DNA of 64,000 bases from Eubacterium sp. AF36-5BH. Lineage in GTDB: Bacteria > Bacillota > Clostridia > Lachnospirales > Lachnospiraceae. The stretch's first letter is position 1. Each line of letters opens with the position of its first letter. Made by a program: the position numbers and the translations under genes. The stretch spans positions 219,432 through 283,431 of the forward strand of contig NZ_QTVG01000005.1 of the NCBI RefSeq assembly GCF_003460505.1, in the 5' to 3' direction. Of the stretch, positions 15,525 to 25,154 are shown one piece after another. The notes under the pieces were generated by a model that was not told the origin of the DNA, did no database searches, and saw only the letters and a list, made by a program, of their open reading frames with translations.

Positions 15525-16748
15525 CTATCTTCTTGATAATTCTTTTGTAATTTCCTTCCAGCTTACTCCTTTTTCAGCCATAAGTACCATTACATGATAT
15601 AAGAAATCAGATATTTCATATTTTACTTCCTGTGGATCAGGATTCTTAGCAGCTATAACAATTTCTGTTGCTTCTTCTCCTACTTTCTTAAGAATCTTGT
15701 CGATGCCCTTGTGGAATAAGTAATTAGTGTAAGACCCTTCTTTTGGATTCTCTTTTCTATCCAAAATTACGTTAAATACATCTTCAAATACTTTCATTGG
15801 ATTAGTATCGTCATATTCTTTTTTCACAAGATTATTAAAGAAACATGTATCTGCTCCTGTGTGACATGGCACACCAACCTGTCTTACTTTTGCAAGCATT
15901 GTGTCCAAATCGCAATCCATAGCAAGTTCCTTAACATACTGGTAGTGACCTGATGTTTCACCCTTTACCCAAAGTTCATTACGGCTTCTGCTAAAATAAG
16001 TCATTTTGCCTGTTTCGATTGTGTTATTAAATGCCTCTTCATTCATGTAAGCCAACATAAGAACCTTGTTAGTTTTATAATCCTGAACTACAACAGGAAT
16101 CATACCGTCTGAATTTGTCTTAAAATCAGCAAACTTCATAGGACTTTCAAAAACATTAACCTTAATGCCCTTTTCCTTTAATTCTTTTTTATATTTCATA
16201 AAGTCAAAATCATTTACAAATGTCTCAGAGCAAACACCGTAACATTTATTGTCTGCTACAGCTTCAACATTGTTGCTTATATAGAGCACATCTTTCAATG
16301 ACTCAATATTTTCTTTTGTAGTAATTACTAATGAAATTTTCTTCTCAATATCTTCTGACAAATTATAATTTGAAATAAGTGCTATGTTATCGCTACCAAA
16401 TCTGCTTGAAGCTTCTTCTAAAAGATGCATATCTGTATCAACATTTAGTACAGCCTTTTTAGCACCTGTATAAATGTATTTTTTAACATCTTCAAGTCTT
16501 TTAATATTGCCACCAACAAGCATTGGTATATCAACAGAGTCTGCAATATTAATCATGGCACTAATATTTGCTTCGTGTTCACTGTCATTTGAAGAAATGT
16601 CAAAAACAAGAAGTTCATCTGCTCCATTATTGTCATAAACAGTTGCTATTTCTACAGGATTACCTGTACCAATAACTTCCTTTGTATCTTTATTTACCAC
16701 CTTACCTTCAAATAAATAAATTGAAGGAATTAAATTTATGTAATTCAT
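15525..16748 (-). CDS. hisIE: HisIE with an N-terminal degenerate HisF/HisA-like domain
   Basis: 407 residues. Residues ~214-305 are phosphoribosyl-AMP cyclohydrolase (HisI) with the zinc/Mg region CDLDTML and CHTGADTCFF. Residues ~318-405 are phosphoribosyl-ATP pyrophosphatase (HisE: KVGEEATEIVIAAKN). These catalyse histidine steps 2 and 3. Residues 1-~200 look like a HisF/HisA barrel (GNPVEIATVYDNNGADELLVFDI, PMLVGGNIKRLEDVKKYIYTGAKKAVLN). However, the two catalytic Asp positions appear as Tyr11 (LIPSIYLFEGKVV) and about Ser126 (IALIS). The extra domain is thus probably structural or regulatory. Its start overlaps the hisB stop (TAATG). Confidence 0.9.
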   Translation of the reverse strand: MNYINLIPSIYLFEGKVVNKDTKEVIGTGNPVEIATVYDNNGADELLVFDISSNDSEHEANISAMINIADSVDIPMLVGGNIKRLEDVKKYIYTGAKKAVLNVDTDMHLLEEASSRFGSDNIALISNYNLSEDIEKKISLVITTKENIESLKDVLYISNNVEAVADNKCYGVCSETFVNDFDFMKYKKELKEKGIKVNVFESPMKFADFKTNSDGMIPVVVQDYKTNKVLMLAYMNEEAFNNTIETGKMTYFSRSRNELWVKGETSGHYQYVKELAMDCDLDTMLAKVRQVGVPCHTGADTCFFNNLVKKEYDDTNPMKVFEDVFNVILDRKENPKEGSYTNYLFHKGIDKILKKVGEEATEIVIAAKNPDPQEVKYEISDFLYHVMVLMAEKGVSWKEITKELSRR

Positions 16749-17335
16749 TATAATGTTCCTTTCGTAGATAATACGTCTTTAATTCTGTCATCAAATAAAG
16801 TTGCCTGGTCAAGAGCTTTCGCAAAAGCTTTGTATATGCCTTCAATCATATGATGATTATTGCCCGGTTCTAAAATATTAATATGCAAATTCATTCCTAC
16901 CCCATAAGTAATTGCATGGAAAAATTCCTTAACCATTTCTGTATCAAAATCACCAACTTTATCTGTTGTAAATTCCCCCTTAAAAACAAGATATGGTCTG
17001 CCTGACAAATCAAGAGCACATAAAACCAATGACTCGTCCATTGGTAAAATTATGTTGCCATAACGCTTAATTGATTTCTTGTCTCCCAAAGCTTCTTTTA
17101 TAGCCATGCCAAGAGTGATACCTGTATCTTCAATTGTATGATGACAATCCACATACAAATCGCCATTGACCTTAACGTCTAAATCAAAGAAACCATGTTT
17201 TGCAAAACTTATAAGCATGTGGTCAAAGAAACCAATGCCTGTATGTATATTTGATATTCCACTACCGTCTAAATTAATGGAAATTTCTATTTGCGTTTCA
17301 CTTGTATTACGAACACATTTACCTATTCTACTCAT
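16748..17335 (-). CDS. hisB: imidazoleglycerol-phosphate dehydratase
   Basis: 195 residues, the normal length of monofunctional HisB. It dehydrates imidazole glycerol phosphate in histidine synthesis. The Mn-binding histidine motifs are clear: GFFDHMLISFAKHG, DCHHTIEDTGI, and a C-terminal HHMIEGIYKAFAKAL. It overlaps the next gene by one base (TAATG), giving tight coupling. The phosphatase half found in enterobacterial HisB is absent. Confidence 0.97.
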   Translation of the reverse strand: MSRIGKCVRNTSETQIEISINLDGSGISNIHTGIGFFDHMLISFAKHGFFDLDVKVNGDLYVDCHHTIEDTGITLGMAIKEALGDKKSIKRYGNIILPMDESLVLCALDLSGRPYLVFKGEFTTDKVGDFDTEMVKEFFHAITYGVGMNLHINILEPGNNHHMIEGIYKAFAKALDQATLFDDRIKDVLSTKGTL

Positions 17336-17403
17336 TTAATATTCCTTTCTGTTAAAACAAAAGTTTAATATCTCTAAAACAAGAGACTTATTTGATTATC
17401 TAT

Positions 17404-18699
17404 TTAGTCATCAAATCTGACTTTAATTGAGTTTGCATGAGCTGTTAATCCTTCAGCCTTAGCAAATTTCTGAATATCCTGACTCATTGGTTCAAGTGCT
17501 TCTCTTGAGAATGAAATAATACTTGATTTCTTAATAAAATCATCAACACTAAGTGGTGAGAAGAATTTTGCTGTTCCATTTGTTGGTAAAACATGGTTTG
17601 GACCTGCAAAATAATCTCCCAAAGGTTCAGAACTGTATTCACCAAGGAACATGGCACCTGCATTTTTTACTCTTGTCATTGTATCGAACGGATTCTTTGT
17701 TAAAATTTCTAAATGTTCTGATGCTATTTCATTTGCTGCATCAATGGCATCATCCATAGTTTCAGCAACAAGAATATAACCATAATTTTCTAAAGATTTT
17801 TCCATGATTTCTGTTCTGCTAAGTTCTTTTACAAACTTGTCTACCCACTTTGAAACTTCATTAGCAAGTTCTTCACTTGTAGTAACTAAAATTGCCGATG
17901 CAAGTTCATCATGTTCAGCCTGTGAAAGTAAATCAGCAGCAACATATTTTGGATTAGCTGTTTCATCTGCTAAAACTAAAATCTCACTAGGACCTGCAAT
18001 TGAGTCAATACTTACAAAGCCAAATACTGCTTTCTTTGCAAGAGCAACAAAAATATTACCAGGGCCAACAATTTTGTCTACTTTCTTAATAGATTCAGTT
18101 CCGTAAGCTAAAGCACCAATAGCCTGTGCCCCACCAACTTTATAAATCTTATCAACGCCTGCTTCATTTGCAGCAATTAATGTGTTAGGATTAACTTTTC
18201 CATCTTTTCCAGGTGGTGTTACCATAACAATTTCTTCAACGCCTGCAACTTTTGCCGGTATAACGTTCATTAAAACAGATGATGGGTAAGCTGCCTTGCC
18301 CCCCGGTACATAAACACCCACTCTTGCAATAGGTGTAACTTTCTGTCCAAGTAAAGAGCCATCAGGCTTTGAATCAAACCAGCTATATTGTTTTTGCTTT
18401 TCGTGATAAACTTTTATATTATTTAATGATTTTCTAATAATATCTACTAATTCTTTGTTTTCTAATGAATCATACGCTTCCTGTATTTCTTCTTTTGTAA
18501 CCAAAATATTTTCAGCGTTAATATCCGCACCGTCAAATTTCTTTGTGTAATCAAAAATAGCCTTATCGCCATTTTCTTTTACATTAGAAAGAATTTCATT
18601 TACGCTGTCTGCATACTGATCATAGTTGTTAGGACTTCTTTTTAATAAATCCTCTAAAATATTTTTCTTTGAATCTTCATTTAATTTTACAATTCTCAT
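17404..18699 (-). CDS. hisD: histidinol dehydrogenase
   Basis: 431 residues from the ATG at 18697-18699 (MRIVKLNED), preceded by AAAGGTGAT; a longer open frame upstream lacks family similarity. HisD oxidises histidinol to histidine with NAD. Family motifs include GVYVPGGKAAYPSSVLMN, KVDKIVGPGNIFVALAKK, DSIAGPSEILVLAD, SQAEHD and the C-terminal GPNHVLPT. It lies between hisG and hisB in the operon, an order common in Firmicutes. Confidence 0.97.
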   Translation of the reverse strand: MRIVKLNEDSKKNILEDLLKRSPNNYDQYADSVNEILSNVKENGDKAIFDYTKKFDGADINAENILVTKEEIQEAYDSLENKELVDIIRKSLNNIKVYHEKQKQYSWFDSKPDGSLLGQKVTPIARVGVYVPGGKAAYPSSVLMNVIPAKVAGVEEIVMVTPPGKDGKVNPNTLIAANEAGVDKIYKVGGAQAIGALAYGTESIKKVDKIVGPGNIFVALAKKAVFGFVSIDSIAGPSEILVLADETANPKYVAADLLSQAEHDELASAILVTTSEELANEVSKWVDKFVKELSRTEIMEKSLENYGYILVAETMDDAIDAANEIASEHLEILTKNPFDTMTRVKNAGAMFLGEYSSEPLGDYFAGPNHVLPTNGTAKFFSPLSVDDFIKKSSIISFSREALEPMSQDIQKFAKAEGLTAHANSIKVRFDD

Positions 18700-18776
18700 G
18701 TATATCACCTTTCCCAAAACAATAATATTTTTGCTATATTGTATTTTTAACTGCAAATCCACTTAGTAATAAATTT

Positions 18777-19418
18777 TTAATTGTTGATTACTTCCTTTAA
18801 ATCAGCAATTATTTTTCTAATTCGTTCATCTTCCATTTTCATGCTTACCTGATTAACTACCATTCTGGCTGATAATGGACAAACTTCTTCTAAAACACCT
18901 AACCCGTTTTCTTTTAGGGTTGTACCTGTTTCAACAATATCAACTATTACTTCTGACAAACCTACAATTGGTGCAAGTTCTACAGAACCGTTAAGTTTGA
19001 TAATTTCTACAGTCTGATGTTTTTTATTATAAAAATAATCTTTTGCAATCTTTGTGTACTTTGAAGCCACACGAATCATACCGTGATTATTAAGCAATTC
19101 TCTTGCTGATTCAGGTCCGCATACACACATTTTACACTTTCCAAAGCCTAAATCCAATACTTCATATAATTTTCTGTCTTCTTCTAAAATTGTGTCCTTT
19201 CCAACAATACCAATGTCCGCCGCACCATATTCAACATAAGTAGGTACGTCACTTGCTTTTGCTAAAAAGAAACGTAATTTCAATTCTTCGTTAACAAAAA
19301 TTAATTTTCTTGTTTTTTCATCTTCCATTTCTTCGCACTGGATACCTATTTTTTTAAACATTTCCATTGCTGTCTTTGCTAATCTGCCCTTTGCTAGAGC
19401 GAAAGTTAAATATCTCAT
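18777..19418 (-). CDS. hisG: ATP phosphoribosyltransferase catalytic subunit, short form
   Basis: 213 residues, the short HisG form that needs HisZ as regulatory subunit. It joins ATP and PRPP in the first, feedback-controlled step of histidine synthesis. The motif [15 protein letters not shown] near residue 160 is the PRPP-binding loop. The C-terminal regulatory domain of long HisG is missing, which fits the adjacent hisZ, 23 bases upstream. Confidence 0.97.
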   Translation of the reverse strand: MRYLTFALAKGRLAKTAMEMFKKIGIQCEEMEDEKTRKLIFVNEELKLRFFLAKASDVPTYVEYGAADIGIVGKDTILEEDRKLYEVLDLGFGKCKMCVCGPESARELLNNHGMIRVASKYTKIAKDYFYNKKHQTVEIIKLNGSVELAPIVGLSEVIVDIVETGTTLKENGLGVLEEVCPLSARMVVNQVSMKMEDERIRKIIADLKEVINN

Positions 19419-19441
19419 TTTATCTCCTATAATCTTATGCC

Positions 19442-20623
19442 TTATTCGTTAATATATGTTACTTTTGTAGCACCATCCTCTGTCTTAAACTGCTTATATT
19501 CTTCTATGTCAATGTCTTTTTTCTTTAACAATAATTCAGTTTTGACACCTTTATCTCTTAATTCAGTTGCGTACACAAATGCTTTTTTTCTATATTTGGG
19601 TTCATAAATTACTACTTCATATTCGTAATCTGTTTTTTCGTTTTTACCACTGTGTGCAATAAGAATCTGGTCCATATAAATTGCAAAACCAATGGCTGAT
19701 GCGTTTTTACCAAACTGTGCTAAAAGCTTATCATATCTTCCACCTGCAGCAATTGGTTCACCTGTTCCATAAGTAAAACCTTTAAAAATAATACCTGTGT
19801 AATAACCATAATTGCTAAGAGATGCTAAATCAAAACTAATATATTTTGTCACACCATATTCTTCTAATATAGCATATAATTTTTCTAATCTTCTAATTGC
19901 ATCTAATGCTTTCTTATTAGTTGTTAAAGTCTTTGCTGTATTTAACACTTCTACTGAACCGAAAAGTTCAGGTAACTTTAACATAGCATTTTTTACTTCT
20001 CCAACTACAATATTTTCATCAAGAATTTCTTCTACACCAAAGTCGTTCTTATTAACAATCATTTCTCTTAATTTTTCTTCTGCTTCTTCATCAAGGCCGC
20101 TTTCTTCAATTAAACCATTGTAAAAATCTACATGACCGATTTCTACAAGAAATTCTTCAAGGCCTGAGGCTTTCAATGATTCAACAGATAAGGCTATCAT
20201 TTCAGCATCTGCTTCAACAGAATCATCATTAATTAATTCGCAGCCAAGCTGTGTGTTTTCTTTTAATTTTCCCTGAAGTTCAGAATTGTTTACGTATGTA
20301 TTTGCATTGTAACAAAGCTTAATTGGAACATTCACGTCCATATAATATTTTGCTGCAAGTCTTGCAATTGAAGGAGTTATATCAGGTCTTAAAACCAATG
20401 TATTACCTTCTCTGTCAAAGAACTTATACAAATTCTTTGAAGCAACAGAACCTCTTTCTTTATTAAAAATATCAAAAAATTCAAACGTAGGTGTTTGAAT
20501 GTTATGATATCCATATAAATTAAATACCTTGTTAATGTTATTTTCTATTGTTAATTTTACAGCACATTCTTTGCCATAAACATCTCTTACTCCAACAGGA
20601 GTATGTAATAATGCCTTACTCAT
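19442..20623 (-). CDS. hisZ: ATP phosphoribosyltransferase regulatory subunit HisZ
   Basis: 393 residues resembling class II histidyl-tRNA synthetase catalytic core ([53 protein letters not shown]) but without the anticodon-binding signature. This, plus the short HisG next door, identifies HisZ rather than HisRS. HisZ and HisG form a hetero-octamer that senses histidine. It is the first gene of the his unit with a good promoter 80 bases upstream. Confidence 0.92.
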   Translation of the reverse strand: MSKALLHTPVGVRDVYGKECAVKLTIENNINKVFNLYGYHNIQTPTFEFFDIFNKERGSVASKNLYKFFDREGNTLVLRPDITPSIARLAAKYYMDVNVPIKLCYNANTYVNNSELQGKLKENTQLGCELINDDSVEADAEMIALSVESLKASGLEEFLVEIGHVDFYNGLIEESGLDEEAEEKLREMIVNKNDFGVEEILDENIVVGEVKNAMLKLPELFGSVEVLNTAKTLTTNKKALDAIRRLEKLYAILEEYGVTKYISFDLASLSNYGYYTGIIFKGFTYGTGEPIAAGGRYDKLLAQFGKNASAIGFAIYMDQILIAHSGKNEKTDYEYEVVIYEPKYRKKAFVYATELRDKGVKTELLLKKKDIDIEEYKQFKTEDGATKVTYINE

Positions 20624-20700
20624 AATTCCTCCAGTATATTTCGTTTTCGCTTTAGTGTTGTAAAGTGGTAATTCGCTACTATGTTAGTGAGTTGAAATCA

Positions 20701-20729
20701 ATTTTACAACAATCTAAATTTTATGTCAA
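20701..20729 (-). promoter_or_regulatory. promoter of the his operon
   Basis: On the minus strand a perfect TTGACA (20724-20729), a 17-base spacer and TAAAAT (20701-20706) precede hisZ by about 80 bases. The leader does not show T-box landmarks, a run of His codons or a terminator, so how histidine controls it is not visible. Confidence 0.78.
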
Positions 20730-20762
20730 GTTAGTTATTTCCTATATATTAATTATATCTTT

Positions 20763-21299
20763 TTAGTTATCTCTTAGAGATAAATCTCTTTGAATCCCTT
20801 CTAAATAATGTACTGGTGCTCCCGGAGCACTTTTTAAAATAAACTCTTTATCAATTTCTTCAAATCTGAAACTTTTTCTACCACCATTTATGCTTCTCTC
20901 ATAAAAAGCCTTAATTTGTGTAAAAGGCAAATAATAAATTTCGTTTCTATGGGAATAAAATAATATAATAAAGGATATGCCACCCTGTTCTTCAAAATCT
21001 TCCATAAACTTAACCTGATGCTCATGAATATTCATCATTGGAAAAGTATCAACAGCGCACTCTTTAGCATCAAAACAAATTGGAATTCCTTGAACAGCTC
21101 CAATATAGTCAACTGTACTTTGCTTTTCAAAATAAGCTAATGTAATATGTCTAGTTTGCTGATCTATTTTTACGGGAGTAATAGGTGTTGGTATTTTCTG
21201 AATCAAAGCAAGCTTTTTATCTCTATAATTTTCATTTGTCATATTAATCATGTCTTCAAGAGTTGAACCTCTAAGACCTCTAGACGACCAAGTACCCAT
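20763..21299 (-). CDS. recU: Holliday junction resolvase RecU
   Basis: 178 residues matching the Gram-positive resolvase RecU: SSRGLRGSTLEDMINMTNENY at the N-terminus, IPTPITPVKIDQ, the catalytic STVDYIGAVQGIPICFDAKE with Asp and Asp-x-Lys, HEHQVKFMEDFEEQGGISF, and GGRKSFRFEEID. It cleaves four-way junctions with RuvAB, which are encoded at 43-45 kb. In Bacillus recU neighbours ponA; here it stands between the rRNA modification genes and the his operon. Confidence 0.92.
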   Translation of the reverse strand: MGTWSSRGLRGSTLEDMINMTNENYRDKKLALIQKIPTPITPVKIDQQTRHITLAYFEKQSTVDYIGAVQGIPICFDAKECAVDTFPMMNIHEHQVKFMEDFEEQGGISFIILFYSHRNEIYYLPFTQIKAFYERSINGGRKSFRFEEIDKEFILKSAPGAPVHYLEGIQRDLSLRDN

Positions 21300-21374
21300 T
21301 TTTCTTCCTTTCTCTATTCAAAATTGTTCATATAAAAATAAAAATTTCGTTACAATCTGTTCTGTTTGGTTTCG

Positions 21375-22355
21375 TTATTTGTTTTGAAAATCAATGAAAT
21401 TTGCATATTCTTTTGAAGGTCTTGCTACAAAAGTTTTGTATGATAAATTCCTGCAACTACCCTCTACCTTTTCAAAAATCAACTGCCATGAATGTAACAT
21501 TTGATTTTTTATACCATAGGTTTCTTTGTATTTATCGTTAATCTCTTTTTTGCCATATTTGTAATCACCAATAATCGGATGATTAATTGAAGCCAAATGT
21601 GCTCTAATCTGATGTGGCTTGCCTGTAACAAGTTTTACTTTAAGAACTGTAATTCCAGCCTGTTTAAGTCCCTTCTTATATTCTAAAGGCTCATAAGCCG
21701 TTTCAATATAGTCACCATTATTTTCAGCCTGTGAAATTGTAACCTTGTTTGTTTTGCTATTCTTACTTAAATAACCTTTTATGTTCATGGACGAATCAAC
21801 ATATCCACTTACAACAGCTAAATAATACTTATCCATTGTACGTTCCTTGAACATTTTAGACATTATCTGTAATCCTTCCAATGACTTTCCGGCGACAATT
21901 AAACCACTTGTATTTCTGTCTAATCTGTTACAGACTGCCGGTTTAAAAGTTTCTAAGTTCTGCTCTGTTATCTGACCTGAATTTACTAAATAAGAAATAA
22001 CGTATTCATTTAAAGACACATCGTTGTCATTTGCTTTTTGGCTTAACATTCCTGCCGGCTTATTTATGAATAAAACATTGTCATCTTCATATACAATATC
22101 TAACTTAACAGGCTTAACTATATTAGTTTTATGCTCACCTTTAAATTTTGCAATGGTGTCCTCAGCCATAAAAATTTTAATACTATCTTTTTCTTTTAGC
22201 TTATCTTTTCCATCAGATTTTTTTCCATTAAGAACTATATTTTTCTTTCTAAGCATTTTGTATATAAAACTACTTGGAGCTTCCTTAAAATACTTAAAAA
22301 GAAATTTATCAAATCTCTGTCCTGCCTGATTTTTTTCTATAATAATTTCTTTCAT
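21375..22355 (-). CDS. RluC/RluD-family pseudouridine synthase
   Basis: 326 residues. An N-terminal S4-like RNA-binding domain (about 1-70, RFDKFLFKYFKEAPSSFIYKMLRKKNIVLNG) is followed by the synthase core. The catalytic Asp is in NRLDRNTSGLIV and a second motif is KPHQIRAHLASINHPIIGD. Such enzymes isomerise uridines in 23S rRNA. The exact target cannot be told from sequence. It lies 75 bases upstream of recU. Confidence 0.92.
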   Translation of the reverse strand: MKEIIIEKNQAGQRFDKFLFKYFKEAPSSFIYKMLRKKNIVLNGKKSDGKDKLKEKDSIKIFMAEDTIAKFKGEHKTNIVKPVKLDIVYEDDNVLFINKPAGMLSQKANDNDVSLNEYVISYLVNSGQITEQNLETFKPAVCNRLDRNTSGLIVAGKSLEGLQIMSKMFKERTMDKYYLAVVSGYVDSSMNIKGYLSKNSKTNKVTISQAENNGDYIETAYEPLEYKKGLKQAGITVLKVKLVTGKPHQIRAHLASINHPIIGDYKYGKKEINDKYKETYGIKNQMLHSWQLIFEKVEGSCRNLSYKTFVARPSKEYANFIDFQNK

Positions 22356-22478
22356 TTAAATTCCTTATTTTTATATTCTAATCTTATACATTGCTATTTT
22401 TAATTAAACCTATCTGCCAGATATCTCATATTATGATTTGCATTTCAGCTAAACCTTTTATGAAACAACTTTAATTGT

Positions 22479-23186
22479 TTAATTATCCTTATGTTTTAGT
22501 AAAAAATTAATTTCATCTTTACTTAATTCTCTATATTCTCCCGATGCCAAATCATCATCTAAAACCAGCGGTCCCATTTCCAAACGTTTTAAGTAAGTAA
22601 CCCTTAAGCCGAAATGCTTAAACATTCTCTTTACCTGATGATATTTTCCCTCTGTTATTGTAACATAAGCTTTATTTTCATCTATGATTTCAAGGAGTGC
22701 CGGCTTTGTATTGTTCTTTAAGCCAATATCAAATCCATTTTTGAATTCATCAATATATTCTTTTCTTATTTCTCCATCTGTTTCCACATAATATTTTTTT
22801 GAAACATGCTTGTTAGGAGAAAGTAGACAATGGGATAATTCCCCATCATTTGTTATAAGCAATAAGCCTTCTGTATCTTTGTCTAATCTACCAACCGGAA
22901 ACAAACCCTTCTTAGGCTGGACATCCATAATATCAATAACCGTTGTATATTGAAAATCTGACACTGCAGTAACTACGTCCTTTGGTTTGTTTAACATATA
23001 ATAATAAAATCTATGATAATTCAAATCCAAACCATCTAAATTTACAACGTCTTCTTCCTCATTTATATGAGTTTCCGGTTTATTTACCGTAATATTATTT
23101 ACTTTTACTTTGCCTTTTTTTATTAATTCTTTTGCCTGACTTCGTGAGCCAATTCCAAGTGTGGTTAAATATTTATCTAATCTCAT
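22479..23186 (-). CDS. RsuA/RluB/RluE/RluF-family pseudouridine synthase
   Basis: 235 residues. An S4 domain at the N-terminus (MRLDKYLTTLGIGSRSQAKELIKKGKVKVN) precedes the catalytic core with GRLDKDTEGLLLITNDGEL and the ITEGKYHQVKRMF motif. This subfamily modifies 16S or 23S rRNA; its size fits RsuA or RluF. It is 29 bases downstream of the cupin gene, likely in one unit with ridA and cupin. Confidence 0.92.
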   Translation of the reverse strand: MRLDKYLTTLGIGSRSQAKELIKKGKVKVNNITVNKPETHINEEEDVVNLDGLDLNYHRFYYYMLNKPKDVVTAVSDFQYTTVIDIMDVQPKKGLFPVGRLDKDTEGLLLITNDGELSHCLLSPNKHVSKKYYVETDGEIRKEYIDEFKNGFDIGLKNNTKPALLEIIDENKAYVTITEGKYHQVKRMFKHFGLRVTYLKRLEMGPLVLDDDLASGEYRELSKDEINFLLKHKDN

Positions 23187-23215
23187 AAAACACCAAAATG
23201 CGCTAAGCTTTATGC

Positions 23216-23653
23216 CTAGCGCTTATTTACCTTGTTATATAATTCAACAATTTTATTGCTTTGTTCCTTTGTAATTTTGATTTTAGGAGAATTGTCATCT
23301 GTTGTATTTTTATTTTCAACAATTAAACATGTACAGTTCTTTTCAGGTGTATGTGTGTGAAAAGTTCCTTTCTTAACATTGTACAATTTCAATGGTTCTA
23401 ATTTAATGGCTTCTATTTCTCCAATCTCATCACCATTTCCACCAAGAAATAATGTAAAATCCCCTTCTAAAACAACAAAAATTTCATCTGTTTCATTATG
23501 CTTTTGCATATTATCAATTCTATCTGGTTCAAGTTCATCAATATATCTTAATTCAGCGACTCTCCAACTTTCAAAATCGATTAATGGTAAATAGCCTTCA
23601 CCATTAAAACTTGAAACCTCCAATGTGTCATTAAACATGTTTTCCTTCTTCAT
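23216..23653 (-). CDS. cupin-domain protein of unknown function
   Basis: 145 residues. The two cupin motifs are seen: HNETDEIFVVLEGDFTLFLGG (about residues 53-73) and VKKGTFHTHTPEKNCTCLIVENK (about 93-116). A metal-binding His pair and Glu are present, so it may bind a metal, but the ligand is unknown. It lies 41 bases after ridA and 29 bases before the RsuA-type gene. Confidence 0.8.
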   Translation of the reverse strand: MKKENMFNDTLEVSSFNGEGYLPLIDFESWRVAELRYIDELEPDRIDNMQKHNETDEIFVVLEGDFTLFLGGNGDEIGEIEAIKLEPLKLYNVKKGTFHTHTPEKNCTCLIVENKNTTDDNSPKIKITKEQSNKIVELYNKVNKR

Positions 23654-23694
23654 ATAAAAGTTTCTCCTATATCCTTAATTTCAAAAATTATAAA

Positions 23695-24066
23695 TTATAT
23701 TTCTGCAATAACTTCTACTTCACATAAAACATTCTTTGGTAAAGTCTTTACAGCAACACAGCTTCTTGCAGGTTTTCCTGTAAAATACTTTCCATAAATT
23801 TCGTTAAATGCTCCAAAATCATCCATGTTATCTAAAAAGCAAACAGTCTTTACAGCATTTTCATAAGTTGCTCCAGCTTCTTTCAAAATAGCTCCAAGGT
23901 TCTTCATAACCTGTTCTGTCTGTTCTTCTATTGTTGTTCCAACAATTTCACCTGTTGCAGGATCAAGTGCAATCTGACCTGATGTAAATAATAAATTTCC
24001 TGTCTTTACAGCCTGTGAATATGGTCCAATAGCTGCAGGTGCATTATTAGTATTTAATTTTTCCAT
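23695..24066 (-). CDS. ridA: RidA-family enamine/imine deaminase
   Basis: 123 residues, standard Rid length. It contains APAAIGPYSQAVKTGNLLFTSGQIALDPATG and ends PARSCVAVKTLPKNVLCEVEVIAEI, where the Arg and Glu of the active site lie. RidA hydrolyses reactive 2-aminoacrylate made by PLP enzymes such as threonine dehydratase. It is the first gene of a unit running to the cupin and RsuA-type genes. Confidence 0.95.
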   Translation of the reverse strand: MEKLNTNNAPAAIGPYSQAVKTGNLLFTSGQIALDPATGEIVGTTIEEQTEQVMKNLGAILKEAGATYENAVKTVCFLDNMDDFGAFNEIYGKYFTGKPARSCVAVKTLPKNVLCEVEVIAEI

Positions 24067-24099
24067 TATAAATTACCTTCTTTCTTTTAAACTAATAGT

Positions 24100-24128
24100 A
24101 TTTTACACTTTATATTAATTTATATCAA
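24100..24128 (-). promoter_or_regulatory. promoter of ridA
   Basis: On the minus strand TTGATA (24123-24128), a 17-base spacer and TAAAAT (24100-24105) stand about 30 bases before the ridA start. Confidence 0.72.
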
Positions 24129-24240
24129 GACACATACTGAATTAATATAAATTTTTATGCATATATAAACATATTATTCAAATGTTTTATGACCACACTA
24201 TGGCATTTATTTAATTTTTTAAGCTTTGTGACATTTCTTT

Positions 24241-25089
24241 TCAATAATTTGCATAAAGTATACAATTTTCCAAATATTTCAAAATATAATATGGATTTAC
24301 ACTTAATTCCTCATAATTATCAGTTTTAATATATATGCCAAAATGCAAATGGACATCGAACTTGCCTTCTGTGCCAATACTTCCATAACCGGTATTACCC
24401 ATATAGCCCAGCAATGTTCCGGCTTTTACCACAGCTCCTTTTTTTATATTTGAATAACAGGACAAGTGTGCATAATAAAAATAACCGCCATTATCGCTTC
24501 TAATTCCTACCCTGTAGCCGCCTTTTGGTAGCCACCCTATATTTTCCACAATTCCATCTGTAGAACTTATTATGGGATAAAAACCTGATACATTATTTTC
24601 TGCCATAATATCGCAACCTTCATGTTTATATTTTCCCATAAAATTTCTGCTTTCACCAAAGCCGTTCTCATAGCCAACCCAGTAATTTGTATTTCTGCCT
24701 TTTGCTACCGGAAAATATTTTAAATCATTGTATATTGCAGAGAAAGCTTTTAATAATTTATAATATTCCTCTTTGTTATTAAAAACAAATTGCTTTCTTA
24801 TTCTTTTAATATTATTTCCATCTACCTTCGTTTTTCTCAAAGAATAATCATTCAGTAAATAATTAGCTGTTATAAATTCGCTAAAATCTCTATTACTGTT
24901 TAATGAATTTTCCTTTAACTCCTTTAAGACTTTTTCATTTATGTAAGGATTCCTAAATTTATTACGTTCTACAATATTTTTTTCTATAGTAAAGGATTTA
25001 CTAATTATTTTGTTGTAAACTAAAACATTTCCAATAGCAAAAACTATCACTAACACAACAATGTTTATTTTGTTAATTTTCATACTCAT
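24241..25089 (-). CDS. membrane-anchored M23-family peptidase
   Basis: 282 residues from the ATG at 25087-25089; another ATG two codons later is equally possible. One N-terminal membrane segment is followed by about 100 residues without a known motif and a C-terminal lysostaphin-type domain. The zinc ligands appear in KHEGCDIMA (His, Asp) and FDVHLHFGIYI. The GYMGNTGYGS loop is also typical. It probably cuts peptidoglycan cross-bridges. It follows a terminator-like hairpin after the ABC exporter genes, so it may be separately transcribed. Confidence 0.85.
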   Translation of the reverse strand: MSMKINKINIVVLVIVFAIGNVLVYNKIISKSFTIEKNIVERNKFRNPYINEKVLKELKENSLNSNRDFSEFITANYLLNDYSLRKTKVDGNNIKRIRKQFVFNNKEEYYKLLKAFSAIYNDLKYFPVAKGRNTNYWVGYENGFGESRNFMGKYKHEGCDIMAENNVSGFYPIISSTDGIVENIGWLPKGGYRVGIRSDNGGYFYYAHLSCYSNIKKGAVVKAGTLLGYMGNTGYGSIGTEGKFDVHLHFGIYIKTDNYEELSVNPYYILKYLENCILYANY

Positions 25090-25105
25090 AAAACTATCCA
25101 AACCT

Positions 25106-25142
25106 AAAAAGAACACTCACATTTTAATATATGCAAGTGTTC
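25106..25142 (-). terminator. terminator after the ABC exporter operon
   Basis: Inverted repeat GAACACT (25111-25117) / AGTGTTC (25136-25142) with further pairing inside. On the minus strand it is followed by TTTTT. It lies between the second ABC gene and the M23 gene. Confidence 0.7.
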
Positions 25143-25154
25143 CTTAAAACTATA

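Noticed and set aside
20624..20700. T-box or His leader peptide before hisZ
   Set aside because: No T-box sequence, no run of His codons and no terminator before hisZ.
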